From: Pyxicephalus adspersus
Taxonomy: Eukaryota > Chordata > Amphibia > Anura > Pyxicephalidae
DNA length: 64,000 nucleotides
Direction of reading: 5' to 3'
Assembly (NCBI RefSeq): GCF_032062135.1
Contig: NC_092858.1
Span: 123,084,865-123,148,864 of the forward strand
Each line of letters opens with the position of its first letter. Position 1 is the stretch's first letter. Shown here one piece after another: positions 33,301 to 44,440 of the stretch. The notes under the pieces were generated by a model. That model searched no databases. It was not told the origin of the DNA and saw nothing but the letters and a program-made list of their open reading frames with translations. The position numbers were made by a program, and so were the translations under genes.

Positions 33301-36300
33301 TAGCTGGACCATACATAAAATCACAATCCAGACCCTAGTCACAGCTTACGTACAGACACAGCAAAGGCAATCTCCCTGTCCTTCAGCCTGGAAAGTTACT
33401 GGACATGCAGGCTTAGTGAAGGACTAGGGTGCTGAAGAGCTGTAGGACACATGAAAGTTTCACAACTCTGTTGGTAGACTACTGAAACCAGTCACCTGGT
33501 TACTCCTTGTAGTACAGTCTATCTTGATGCTGTGATGCCAGCTAAGTGAACATTCCCCTGGTAATAGAGTAAGGAACGTCTGTACTGAAGTCTGAGACAT
33601 GTCAGAATAACAGACAATATTAATACAAAACAGAGGTTGTAACCCTTTACTATTTTTATTGGCTGTCAGGAAATGAAGGGGAGCCTTCTCCAATTGGGTC
33701 ACATAGTGCAGTAAAAACACAACAAAGAATCTAGCCATACTTGAAATCCTAAAGAAACTTTCAAGCATCGAGATGTAACTCATAGTTAATAATTGGCCAT
33801 TATCAATGGGGTGCATGTTTTGTATCCTATACCAGCTGTGTATTTAGCATTTGCCTTTCAACAACTAAAACAAAGAGCTAATAACAGAGCAGCAACATTA
33901 ACCCTCCAATGTTCTCACTGAATAATTTTATTTTTGCTGACATGATTCTTTATTATTCCTATCTGACAGATCACTGAATAGGAGCAAGTTTCAAATAGTG
34001 GATATCAGGACACTTGGCATGCACATTTGTTTGGGACTTAAAAATCAGTAAAGCTTAATCAGTTGATGACAGCCATTCAATATTCACCTTCAAAAGGAAG
34101 TTAGCAGCAGCAACTCCCTTATTCTAATCCTCATAGGTCCCACTTTAATCTGTTGAACAATATTCAGTAGCAATGATTTTCTCTTATGTATAAAAAATAC
34201 ACACACAAAGACCCCATGATGTGGGTAGCTGTACAAATAACCACACTGATCTTCTTTTTGCATCACTGTAAAAATAGCAGTCATTATTTGTGATAACTGA
34301 AAGGCCCTGTAATTATTAAAGGTGACAATGGTTAGAAAGAGCTACACAATTCATAGCTGATTACATTTGTGTATCCCAGATGGCGAAAGATCAGTATAAA
34401 TATCTTTTTTATCTGCAGTCTCACGCTTAACAGATGTGCCTTTTTTCTGCTGCCTTGTGCTCTGAATAGAACTATGTTTTGTGTTGCCTTCATTATTTTT
34501 AAGTGCATGATAAATACCTGCAAGATGCATTCTTAGTCCTGTGTAAAGGCAATGTTTATTTGTTCTGTCCTCTAGTGATACCTGACAATATACCATTGGA
34601 TATTATTCAATATGTACGTTATATGGTATAAGTATGAATTTGCTAGGTATGCATACATATATGTTTACAGTGAACCTGCCATCATACACATTTAAAACTA
34701 ATGATTTGTTACATTTATAGGACAGGATGTAAATGTGGACAAAATTATGAAAAGTAAATAGTGGATATTTAATAATTTAGTGCTACATGGTAGTGGTATA
34801 AGGCTTTAAAATGCATTACTTACCTATGTAGCTTTGGCATTATGGGGAAATCCATCCTCACATTTCATAACACAGGCAATATAGTCATGTTCTAGTCAGA
34901 TTCTCAGAAAGTTTAGCTCACCCTGCTCCTTTTCCCAGCAGTGACTTAGAAGACTTTCTGTCTTTAATACAAACACAGAGCAGAAAATTTGGGAGAAAGA
35001 GTGGGGTGAGCTAAAAGTGCTAATATACCAACTAGAACCTGACTACAGCTCATCTGCTATTATTTTGAGAATGAATTGCTGAAAAATTACTGCAGTTGAA
35101 GAAGTCAGTCAGGATGTGTTCATAGCCCTACCACTGGTGCACTTAAGGTCCTAGTTATTGACTGTATTTGGGAATTTATTTAAATAGATCTCTTTTTTTA
35201 TGGGTAATCCACTTTTTTCTGCTGTGTACTTCTGTAAAAGGTGTGATAACATCTATACTAAACAACAGAAATTAGAAAACAGCAGAAAGACAGTGTACTA
35301 CTAAACAACAGTGAAGTACCTGTTTATTTTTTAAAGCAGGTTTGTGAAAGTAGTTCTGTGCATTACAATAAAGTCTGTTGACAGGTGCAAGGAGGTGCCT
35401 GCACTACCATACTGCCACAGAAAGCAAATTGTAGTGTCCCAGGCTGTCATTTACAAACTAAAAAGGCTCTGGTTCGGTGGATAGCAACACAGCTACAGCA
35501 AAGCAAAACTACACAACAGGTTTTAGAATGAGTAAAGTTCAGTTCCAAATATAATACATATATTATACACAAATCAAATCATGACTGCTTTAGGAATTTG
35601 CCTGGGTCCATCTTGAATTTACTTGGGAATTAACAAAGTCAGATATCGGTTTTATGACATTTTTTAGATTTTATGTTTTTTAATAAAAGATAACAAGCAA
35701 ACGTAAGGGTGCAGCAGTGTGTGTTTGTATACATTGCCTGCTAGGAAGATGATTTATCCCTCCTGTCACACATGAATAGATAGAACAGGAGTGCTTTACT
35801 GATATGCAAACAATTCATAAAACTGCACTACAGACCATACATTCTGAAACAATAAATGTTTAGAAAATCTCATTTATGTTAAACTTAACCACACCAATTT
35901 TGATACTGGAAACAACAATCTCCAACTTTTTGCATAGTCACTTACTAAACTTTTAAGCTTGAATTTTTTTCTAGGTTTTTTCTTGCTTGTGGTAATGTGT
36001 TATTAACAGGTGTTTGCTTTCCAAGCCATTGCTAGTCTTCCTAGGCTGTCCTCAAACTTTACAGGTTGTTAACCTTTGACCAGTTTTTGGAAAGGAATGG
36101 AGTCATTGTACACCAAGTCCCAGTGACCAGGGTGGGAATATATAAAACACAAAGAACCTGTCTGTTTACTCCATAATAAATGACCAGAATTTGGGTAAAA
36201 CATTCTTGCCAAAGTAACAAAAAATAAAGATGACAATATGTCCCAAAAAAATATACATTGAAAGATGATACCAAAACACAAATTGATCTTATTTTAAAAA

Positions 36301-36699
36301 CTAAACCTAATCTTTACTAAGCAACCATTTACCTAAAACTGGATACCTAACAAAGGTCATGAAGATCCTTGTCACCAATTAACCACATCACCTTTTTCAA
36401 ATATATTACTCATAGTCCAAAATGTGGAGTGAAATAAAAAAAAAATGAAAGAGACACCTAAGGGAGAGCTGATGTTCCTCCACTAATACAGGCATTTGAC
36501 ATCCTGCCTCTCCCAAGATCCTGGATCTTGAATGGTATTCACCATCACTTGGGACAGAGAGGACATTTCACCATATGGAGATCTGACACTGTGATTCCAT
36601 ATGAAGAAAATCAAGTTTAAATCAAAATCCCAGTCAGTCATGAAACCTCTATATAACCACTTCACTTTACTTCAAGGGATAACCAGGGCATTCCCAACA
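30342..36699. other. Long unassigned AT-rich stretch
   Basis: No gene could be recognised in about 6.4 kb. Open frames such as 33460-33816 (-) and 36059-36274 (-) have no recognisable domain, codon pattern or splice context. No large repeat was recognised by eye. Old repeats are likely. Confidence 0.5.
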
Positions 36700-36940
36700 C
36701 TTTTATAAACTTCAATGTTAAAAGGGGACTGGAGCAGAAAGTGGTCCATGGACTCTACTAACCCAGCTTATTCCATTCTGTTTGAATGTGTGGAAGGGCC
36801 TTTGATGATGCAGCACCTGACCACGAGAATTGAAATGTCATCAGAAGAATTACGATGTTGGATCAACATAGGATCGGACATGCACCAAAGACGAAGACAC
36901 CAGAGAATTAGCTGGGAGTAAGTAACTTTATTGAAGACTT
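36700..36940. repeat. Probable dispersed repeat ending in a GTAAGTAA phrase
   Basis: The segment ends 'GGGAGTAAGTAACTTTATTG'. Similar endings occur at about 45.71 and 49.90 kb after comparable mixed-composition segments, so I read it as one weakly conserved repeat type. The support is limited. Confidence 0.3.
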
Positions 36941-37622
36941 CACACAAGAAAAAAGGACAAGTATGCTACAAAAAAAAATTAAAAGGAGGCATGAGGTCCT
37001 GCTTTAAGTTTAAGGGTTTTAATAACTTGTTTCATCAGTGCATTAGTTTCATAACTCCTAGACTTCTATGACAAATATATATTTCTTTTAATGTTATTAA
37101 TGCAGCAATCTCAGCCTCCTGTGCACAGTCAAATAAAACATGATGTGTTTAATCAGTAAGCTTATTCACCCACAAGTAAACTTCCTGTGTCACAGTTTAG
37201 GTTCCAGTGATATAAAAAAGAAAAAAATAAACTAGTGTGTGATGTTCAACCTTTTAGACAAGTTCTAACTTAAAAGAAATATTTCAGGTTGATGTTAGGA
37301 GGTCTCTGACTTTCTTTATCTTTTAAGGCCTCTAATGGTCAGCTTAAACTGCAATAATTCCCAACTCTAGGTATTCTACCCAATCAGCCTAGGCACATCC
37401 TTTGCAACAGAAGGTAGATGTTACACAGGAAAGTTTTAGTGATAGCAGAGATTTGAAGTGGAGTGCTCACTGAAAAGTGCACTGTAGACTCCTATTTGGA
37501 CACTGCTCCTCACATCACTGTATCCCTGACTTTAGCTATGATGAGGATGACTTCCAAAGCTTTTTGCCAATTTATTCTGCTGTTGAAAAAAAAAAGAGCA
37601 GTGGTGGCTGGCAATCGGATAC
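36941..37622. other. Unassigned sequence
   Basis: No gene was recognised. Confidence 0.5.
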
Positions 37623-38095
37623 TAAAGCTGCGTACACACTTCCAATAATTATCGTTGGAAACGAATGACGAACGACCGATCAGCCGTATAACGTTCACAA
37701 AAAAGGTGACTAACGACTGAATAATGATGCCAACGAATGAGGATTGTCGTTGGAATTAAACGACTGTCGTGGCGGATCTGATTGGCTGACGATCGTTCGC
37801 TATTTATCATGTGTACGGTCGTTCAGTGTTCGTGCATGTTTCTGCAATACACTTTCTCGTTCTCGTACACGTTCTCATTAACTTTCTTGTACACTTCGTT
37901 CAAACGATTGTATCTAGCGTGTGTACACTATTGGTGGATTATATTTGAACAATCGTAACGTTACAGCATGTACAGAATTGTGCACAATACGATGGTTCAA
38001 ATATAATCGTGCATAATCGTTGATCGGTCATAATCCTTCATTTTCTAATGATAATTATTGGAAGTGTAATTATTGGAACTGTGTACCTAGCTTAA
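37623..38095. mobile_element. MITE, same family as 28.25 kb, with TAA target duplication
   Basis: TAA at 37623-37625 and 38093-38095 flanks AGCTGCGTACACACTTCCAA and the inverted end TGTGTACCTAGCT. At 467 bp it is longer than the 340-bp copy. The interior has the same palindromic CGATCGTTC/GAACGACCG style and no coding capacity. Confidence 0.8.
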
Positions 38096-38129
38096 GTCTC
38101 ACGGTAAAAAGACTGGTGATAATAAATGC

Positions 38130-38170
38130 AGTAATATATATATATATACATACACACACACACACACACT
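38130..38170. repeat. (TA)n(CA)n microsatellite
   Basis: A TATATA run passes into CACACA repeats. Confidence 0.9.
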
Positions 38171-38749
38171 GACTGTACTCATTATTTTACCAGCCCCTTT
38201 CAAACCCTGCAAAAAGATCTATAAAATAATTCTATTTTTGTCCTATTCTTGCTCATCAACAACATCAATTCCAACATGCTGATGGTGCTGCTGATGCAGC
38301 TGGGCTGCTACACCCCAATATGAACATCCACAAAATATTATAATTTATTTTTGGTTATGATTTCCTCTCCTTCATCAGCTATTAAATTCCTTATGATGCT
38401 GATTTTGGAGTTGTATGAAGCTGGCCTGTGATGACAAAACTTAAAAAATGCAAAAGAAACACTATAAAATAATTCCCTATCGAAGTTCTTGCTGGAAACA
38501 ACAGTTTACTCTAATGGTCCAGTTCGAAGGATTCCCTTTTAAAACTGGGAATAGAGATTGTGGCTGTTGAACAAAAGAGTAAAAAAACAATATACATACC
38601 TATACTTACTATACTGAAAATACCACATTCTGCTAGAAAAGATAAAAGATTACTATAGTAAAAATTATTTGTGTTATTATACCTGTGCATGGTGTACATC
38701 TGTAATAAAACTATTCTGTATATATCAACATGGTGTAATGTCACATACC

Positions 38750-38771
38750 TATATATATATATATATATATA
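38750..38771. repeat. (TA)n microsatellite
   Basis: A run of alternating TA. Confidence 0.9.
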
Positions 38772-39420
38772 GGCACTGTGCTTTATATTAGAAATGATTT
38801 ACAGAGCTGTAAAGCCACCTGAATACTTCTATATATGGGATACGCTGTGTCCCTCCCTCCTTCATGGATGTCCTAGGCTTCTTTAGGTCCTGTGGAACTC
38901 CAGAATTATTTTTCAGGCAGGAAAGCAGAGCAGATGAGAACTTCCATTTTTCGATCATCCCCTGTGAACAAAGCAGGTAGTGTTCACCTCTAAACACTTC
39001 CAGGTTCCGAGTTATCAAACTTCACCTACAGTAGTAGAAACTGTGTGGCCATGGGGCCAGGGGCTGATTAAAACCCCCCTAGCGTCCTAATTCTGTCAGT
39101 TTTTTGATGCCAAAAGTGATCCTATTTTTTTTGCATGTAAATTTTTGTTTATATTGTAGGCCTGTAATTCTTAGGAATAACTCCCGGGTATAATAATTAT
39201 ATTTTTTTATTATAATTTATTCCTAAATTATAATATAATACATAATTATAAATCATTATTATAAAAAATAATGAAATATTAGACCACAACAGTGTAATTT
39301 ATCCAAAAATCTTTTTTATCAAAAATTTCTAACTGAAATTTTCCAAACAAGGGTGCAATAATATTGATAAATAATAAGATAAGTTAAATGCAGATTTTAG
39401 AAAAAAAAATATTTACATTT

Positions 39421-39630
39421 TTAGTAGACATCCCGGGTGTGGTAGATTTTGAAGCAGGGTGCTGCACAAAGCCCAACATCACAGTCAGGACAGTAGAACC
39501 TGGTTTCCTTGCGTTTCTTCCTTCCTCTGTCATCGGTCTTTGAGCAGCAAACCACGCACATCCTTGTAGGTGCTGCCAGAGATTTCCCGCTGGCAGCACC
39601 CCCTGAATCTACTGCAGCTGCTCGCACCAC
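39421..39630 (-). pseudogene. piggyBac transposase C-terminal Cys-rich domain
   Basis: The 69-residue minus-strand frame contains CVVCCSK..RKKRKETRFYC, then PDCDVGLCAAPCFKIYHTRD. The spaced Cys and the terminal C-F-x-x-Y-H-T match the zinc-binding C-terminal domain of piggyBac transposases, which recognises the element ends. The catalytic DDD core is absent, so this is a relic kept in a deleted element. The frame ends at a stop at 39421, as the natural C-terminus would. Confidence 0.8.
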
Positions 39631-39760
39631 CCGGAGAACAGCCTCCGGGTGATGCGAGCAGCTTTAGCAGATTTACTATTGTTGATCGCATCTGCAGTTA
39701 GATGCGATGGACCATGCAGAAATCCAGCATGGTGCATCGCATCTAACTGCAGATGCGTGC
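39564..39760. repeat. Chain of GC-rich hairpins inside the piggyBac element
   Basis: 39688-39709 pairs perfectly with 39735-39756 (GCATCTGCAGTTAGATGCGA), with further pairing inside the loop. Upstream, GCTGCTCGCACCACCCGG pairs with CCGGGTGATGCGAGCAGC (about 39616-39663), and AGGTGCTGCCAG pairs with CTGGCAGCACC (about 39568-39600). Confidence 0.75.
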
Positions 39761-40053
39761 AGTGGGGTGGTGGGGACCCGGGCGGTATTTAAAAGCAGAT
39801 TACTCGGTATTCTGCTTTTAAATTTCCCGCCCGGCCACGCCCCGTGACAGAGAAGTGCCCCGGCATCACCGCGGGATCGTGCGAACGCCGCTGGAGCGAG
39901 GGGCTAAGGTATGGGGGTCCCCCAAAGTTACCAAAGTGACTTGGTGTTACTGCTTTTTGCATTGTTTTCCCACCCTGGATCACACCCGGGATTACCGCTA
40001 GGGGGGTTAAGCACAATTTGTGCTTTCTTGGCTTTAAAATGAAACTTTTAGGG

Positions 40054-40147
40054 TGTGTGTGTGTGTGTACAGTATATATATATGGGTGTGTGTGTGTGTA
40101 TAGATATATATGTGTGTGTGTGTGTAATACACACACACACACACATA
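40054..40147. repeat. (GT)n/(TA)n/(CA)n microsatellite with a perfect palindrome
   Basis: GT tracts alternate with TA tracts. At 40111-40125 a (TG)n run is followed after a few bases by (AC)n to about 40145, so the strand can fold into a cruciform and the tracts can adopt Z-DNA. ORFs here are artefacts. Confidence 0.9.
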
Positions 40148-40339
40148 CAGGGCACAACCTCGTCGTTTCTGTTTCCTCATACACTTTTGAGGTTTATTGT
40201 ACTTGAAAATGAATTTGAATGTATAATTTACAGAAAACGTGTGCTGACATCCTGTGCCATAACAAGCACTCTGTATGGGGGGAGATTAGGCGCCTGTTTA
40301 TGTACCTCACAGTTGGAATGTGTGGCACCTCACAAGCAG

Positions 40340-40960
40340 CACTCCTCCTCGGACTTTTCCACGTAGGCGGAACCAATACTTTGACGTCACACGAAGATTA
40401 TACACATTGGGAAATGGGAATAAATGGGCGTGGTTACAACGCTAAATCTTGGAGAAGATAATTATGCGAATCTGACCCCGCCCTCCCTTCGTCTCACTAA
40501 ATAATCATCTCGTAACAGCCTCTGACGTCACCAAGGGACTAGGTAGTTTACGAGGGATTGATAGATAGGCGTGTTACAATGTAGGAATGTAGGCGGGAAG
40601 GGGGCGCGGTTAGAGCAAGAAAACATAAACGTTTCAGGCGGCGGGGAGGGGCTTGTCTGTGAGTGGGTGTGGTTTGGCCGGTTCTGGGTTGCGCACTCTC
40701 CTTAGCTCACAGTCTCTTGTTAGTCGCCGTAGAGGCATCATCCGGACAGTGAATAGAGCGGCGGCCGTGTCCTGAGGAGGTGAGCAGAGCCGTGTATTTT
40801 GAAGAGGAGGTGTACTTCCCGCCCCGCACTCCTCTGACTATCCCGGGACTCCTCCATGTGCACGGATACCAGTGATAAGCTGCTTCCTGGCACACCCCCT
40901 GTCTCTGCCCCATCCCAGGCTAACTTCTCCCGCATAACTTTCCAGTGTGACAGCCCAGCG
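40340..40960 (+). promoter_or_regulatory. MAGI3: CpG-rich promoter region, presumed MAGI3
   Basis: CpG dinucleotides and GC boxes are common here and rare in the rest of the window: GGGCGTGG at about 40427, GGGGGCGCGG at about 40601 and GGCGGCGGGGAGGGGC at about 40638. Two perfect cyclic-AMP response elements, TGACGTCA, lie at 40382-40389 and 40523-40530, with a CCAAT box near 40372. No TATA box is evident, so initiation is probably dispersed. 'CTGAGGAG|GTGAGC' at 40779/40780 could be the splice donor of a non-coding first exon. The link to MAGI3 rests on position and orientation only. A divergent transcript is also possible. Confidence 0.65.
40700..40779 (+). other. Possible non-coding first exon of MAGI3
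   Basis: GC-rich sequence downstream of the GC boxes ends at a donor-like GAG|GTGAGC (GT at 40780-40781). A plausible acceptor, 'TTTAACGCAG' ending at 41725, lies about 100 bp before the MAGI3 start codon, with a T-rich but not ideal tract. Alternatively the 5' UTR is unspliced across 40.7-41.8 kb. The sequence alone does not decide. Confidence 0.3.
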
Positions 40961-41817
40961 CTCCCCAGCGACATGCCAGCCTCTCCCAGCACCGGGGATT
41001 GAAGGCATTGCTATGTCATTCCATATCAGCACTTCCACTTATTCTATGAGCACATCAGATGGACTATATGAAATCTATCCTGTAGTTCACCAGCCTTGTG
41101 TACCTGGCCTCTGATCTGTCCTTTCCTATGATTTATTATATGGGCTGATGAGTTGTGGTGAAGAGGAGATTTTCTGAGAACTTCCTAGCTGCTGTACAAA
41201 TCAGTGATAGTTGTGTCTGGAAATGCCATAGATTGCCTTGGAGAAGATTGCTGATTAGAATATTCTTTGTATATATTGGTCTCCTCCATAACTTGTTATC
41301 TGTGCTTATCACATCAGATGTTATGACAAAGTCATTTGATTTTATTACCCCATTGTAGATAATGCCACTATGTGTCATTTTCTATCAGCATTTTGACAGA
41401 TCACCAGCTAACCACTGGGATGCATTGTTTTGCTTTTTTATCTTTGAGAAGTGGATGTGATTTCTTGTAGAATTTGTCTGCTTTTTGGAATATTTTTCTA
41501 TCTTGCCTGGCTTTTTTACCTTGCTTCTAGAATACTATTGTATTTGGATCTCTTGATGCGATTGTTGCTGGTGTTGTGACATTTGCCTGTCATGAAAAGA
41601 TTGTCATCTCTCTGCTTATGTTTAGCTAATAGAAACATTGTCAACGTTGAGGTCGGTAATTAGTTTGAAGTTGATGTATGTGATAAGAAAGCAATTCATA
41701 ATTTACTGATTTGGGTTTAACGCAGGAATTGCCATTAGTTATTTGGCGCTAATACAACAGATTTTAGTTGTTTGCTATCCTTGTATACTGATTGGGATTG
41801 GAGTCCTCTTCTCCCGT

Positions 41818-41868
41818 ATGAGGCACCATGTCCAAGACCCTGAAAAAGAAGAAGCACTGGCTGAGTAA
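41818..41868 (+). promoter_or_regulatory. Upstream ORF overlapping the MAGI3 start
   Basis: An ATG ten bases before the MAGI3 ATG opens a 16-codon frame that ends TAA at 41866-41868, inside MAGI3 codon space but out of frame. Its context (C at -3) is weak, while the MAGI3 ATG has A at -3. Leaky scanning would lower but not abolish MAGI3 translation. The effect is inferred. Confidence 0.4.
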
Positions 41869-42131
41869 AGTGCAGGAATGCGGGTTATCAGGAGTGGGCG
41901 GTGATCCTAGCGCTCTTCTGGAGATCCGCGGGGGCGCAGAACACGGAGAGTTTCCTTATTTGGGCCGCCTTAGAGAAGATGCCGCCAGCTATATTGCGGG
42001 CAAAGTACCCAACCAAGGAGATGTACTGTTGGAAGTGAATGGCACACCGGTCAGCGGCCTTACGCATCGAGATACGCTAGCCGTGATAAGGCACTTCAGG
42101 GAGCCCATCCGCCTAAAGACCGTCAAACCCG
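41828..42131 (+). CDS. MAGI3: MAGI3 first coding exon (N-terminus and first PDZ domain)
   Basis: It encodes 101 residues plus one base of codon 102. The start ATG 41828 (CACCATGT) is preceded in frame by TGA at 41819-41821, which fixes the start. The protein opens [18 protein letters not shown], a MAGI-type N-terminus closest to MAGI3. The PDZ fold spans about residues 18-99: [34 protein letters not shown] and [20 protein letters not shown]. The exon ends CCCG|GTAAGT, a consensus donor after codon phase 1, where human MAGI3 also breaks, as I recall. MAGI3 is a membrane-associated guanylate-kinase scaffold at tight junctions and synapses. It binds PTEN, receptors and channels through several PDZ, WW and GK domains. 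Those later domains lie outside this window. MAGI1 and MAGI2 are less likely because their N-termini differ (no [11 protein letters not shown]). Confidence 0.93.
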
Positions 42132-42269
42132 GTAAGTGCCGTTAGCTACTTGTTTCTTTTTTTAAAGTTGAACTTTGAAAAAGCCCTTTCAGTGAGGGTT
42201 TCCACTTATGGTTAAGTGTTTGTTTCTTGTCTAGGTTGTCTCCCTCACATCTAGGAGGCGCTATTGTGC

Positions 42270-42700
42270 TGTGATCACCAGTCTGATGCCATCCCCTTCA
42301 ATGCAGGATCCCTAGTCCTGCATTGTAAGTAAGGATGCCGATGGCCTACCCACATCCTAGCGTATTGAATGCAGGGAAGCAAGGGATATATCAAGTAAAA
42401 GTCCCTTTTAGATACTCCCTAGACAAACACTTGCATTTATTCCGTGCAAGAGCAAATTTTAAAATATTCCTGGAATTTAATACTAAGAAGACAAAGTAAT
42501 TACCTGGCTCTGATTTCTGGCCGCCAGTGAAGCCAATGGGCCTCATTTTAGGATTCTAGGAAGGCTCGGGATCCTAAATCTGCTAGGAAGGTTCTTCTGC
42601 ATTGTGCAGGAGTACATTCTCATAGGATTTCCCAGCATCCTGCAAGAAGATCATGTGATGTCACCCTTGCCTAGGCAACCCCTGCCAGAAGCTGCCTAAG
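42270..42700. repeat. Probable dispersed repeat in intron 1
   Basis: Phrases such as 'AATGCAGGATCCCTAGTCCT' and 'ATCATGTGATGTCACCC' have the flavour of moderately conserved frog repeats. Part resembles 45.49-45.72 kb ('CAATCCTGCATTGAAAGTGA'). Confidence 0.35.
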
Positions 42701-44009
42701 GTGTGGCTTGTTTTTTGTTCATTTGTTCATTTTTTTAATATTTTTCACAGTGATGTTTATATGTATGATATACTACATGTCGGTCATTTCAAGTATACGT
42801 TTCTCATATGTTCTGAAATTCAAGGTTTTTCATTTTTACAGGAATTTGACATAACTCTGTAATAATTTACACATTGTATAATATGATTTATTAAGGCAAA
42901 GATCAAAGTGCAATGTCTCATTGCTGCCAACCAGATACCATCATTTACTACTCCGCTATGCAGAAATTTAACTCTTTCTCAGGTGTTACTGCTTTTTTCA
43001 CATATCTATTTATTCTGCAACCTTAAAATCAGCCCGTTTTAGTGTTTTCAATAAACTTCTGGTTTGAAGCACCAATTTATATTATGTAGTATTTATATTC
43101 ACACTCTGTATGTAACCATATAGGCCTAGTGTGCAATATACAGCATAATTCTAGCAGCTGATTGAGAGTCAGAATATAGCCAGAATTCCTTTTCTACAAA
43201 CCTCTTAAAGGTCATTGAGTCAATGTATTGAAGCAAGAGGGTCAGCATGACATCTAGATAAGAAGCATTTGAAAAAGAAGTGGGCAATGACAGCCTCTTT
43301 GTTGCCCTTATGATAAGGTCTTTAAGGTCTTTTTTCGAAAAAACATTTCTGATTTGTCTGAACATTTTCGAAAAGCCATGTTTCCTGGATTACATTAAAG
43401 CAACCCTATCGTTATACATTATTACCTGTAAAAGCTGAAAGGAAATATAGGTATTTCCCCGGTTATATACTAGATAGGGATTGTAGGTTTGTTCCTAAGT
43501 TGAATTTGTATGTAAATCTGAACAGGTTCATTATTTTAATAAATGCAATTAGGACGGATGTTTGTCTCAACATATTATTAGGCATCAGGGTGTCAGTTGC
43601 TGTATAAAATCCTCACTGTGAGCTAATCACAAACAAAGCAAAAAAAAAAATCTTTATGGAGCTTAGACATTCATTGACTTCTAGAGCAAGTTGTGCTTTG
43701 ATACTGCAGAGTTTGTCTTGGGTATTAAAGTGTTACAAGAGGTTGCAGAAAGAGCTCACCCCCTTAAGATCACCCACAACCCCAGTTATGTTTAGCAAAA
43801 GATTTCTTCTGTAAGTCATGCAAACTGCCCCGTCAAGCCTCTGTCCTTCACGGGAACGAGCAGAGAAGCCCTGTTCATATCTAGAAGTCGTCCGTATGTT
43901 GGATTTTCCTAACCCGGGCACTTCCTGGACTCACTTTTACCCAATCCTGCTTCAAGCTTAAGGAATCTTCTGCTGAGGTTTTGATACTGACATGTCTGGA
44001 AGTGTGGAT

Positions 44010-44440
44010 CTCCTGGGTCCCCCAAAATGCTTATTGGTTCCACTTGCTGACCTCCGTGTCACTGTAATGATGTGATAATAATGAGATCAATAGGAGGAAC
44101 CAGTAAACGCTGTGTGAGACCTAGGAGGTCAACTCTTACAGATATGTCATTTTCTCTGAAGACCTCATTAGAAGTTTTCTCAGGTTTAGAGTGTGGTTTG
44201 ATAACGGTGAGGAAGGTGAGTACTTCTTCTTGACTTTTACAGGTTCCTTTTCTTTTTTACTGCTGTCCACCATGTCACAGTGGACCCCAATAATAGTATG
44301 GAGGTCAATAGGAGGAACCAGTGGTAGCTTTGGTGGGCCCAGAAGACTTCCAAAAGTGTTGGTTTCCCTCTGAACTTCACCAGAAGATGTCTTAGGACTG
44401 CAGCAGGATTTGGTGGTTTAGGTAGCGGTGACGTTTTTTT
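44010..44440. repeat. Two diverged copies of a roughly 200-bp unit
   Basis: GTCAATAGGAGGAACCAGT-type text occurs at about 44087-44105 and 44307-44325. Related flanks are present in both (CCGTGTCACTGTAATGAT versus CATGTCACAGTGGACCCC, and AGACCTCATTAGAAG versus CTTCACCAGAAG). This looks like an old tandem duplication or two nearby copies of one repeat. Confidence 0.5.

Larger units (their letters stand above)
39071..40014. mobile_element. piggyBac-like element (copy 1) near the MAGI3 promoter
   Basis: The left end is TTAAAACCCCCCTAGCGTCC and the right end, inverted, TTAACCCCCCTAGCGGTAAT. Both carry the TTAA target of piggyBac, the left one with two extra A. Inside are an AT-rich block, a 3' transposase remnant (39421-39630), several hairpins and the palindrome ATTTAAAAGCAGATTA at about 39788-39822 shared with the copy at 24.06 kb. 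It ends about 330 bp before the CpG-rich promoter region. Confidence 0.75.

Noticed and set aside
33460..33816. 118-residue minus frame
   Set aside because: It has no recognisable motif, no homologous copy in the window and no supporting splice sites.
40018..40366. Open frames rich in Cys-Val and His-Thr
   Set aside because: They come from the GT/CA microsatellite.
41155..41358. 67-residue plus frame between promoter and MAGI3 start
   Set aside because: It has no family resemblance and sits in the presumed 5' UTR or first intron.
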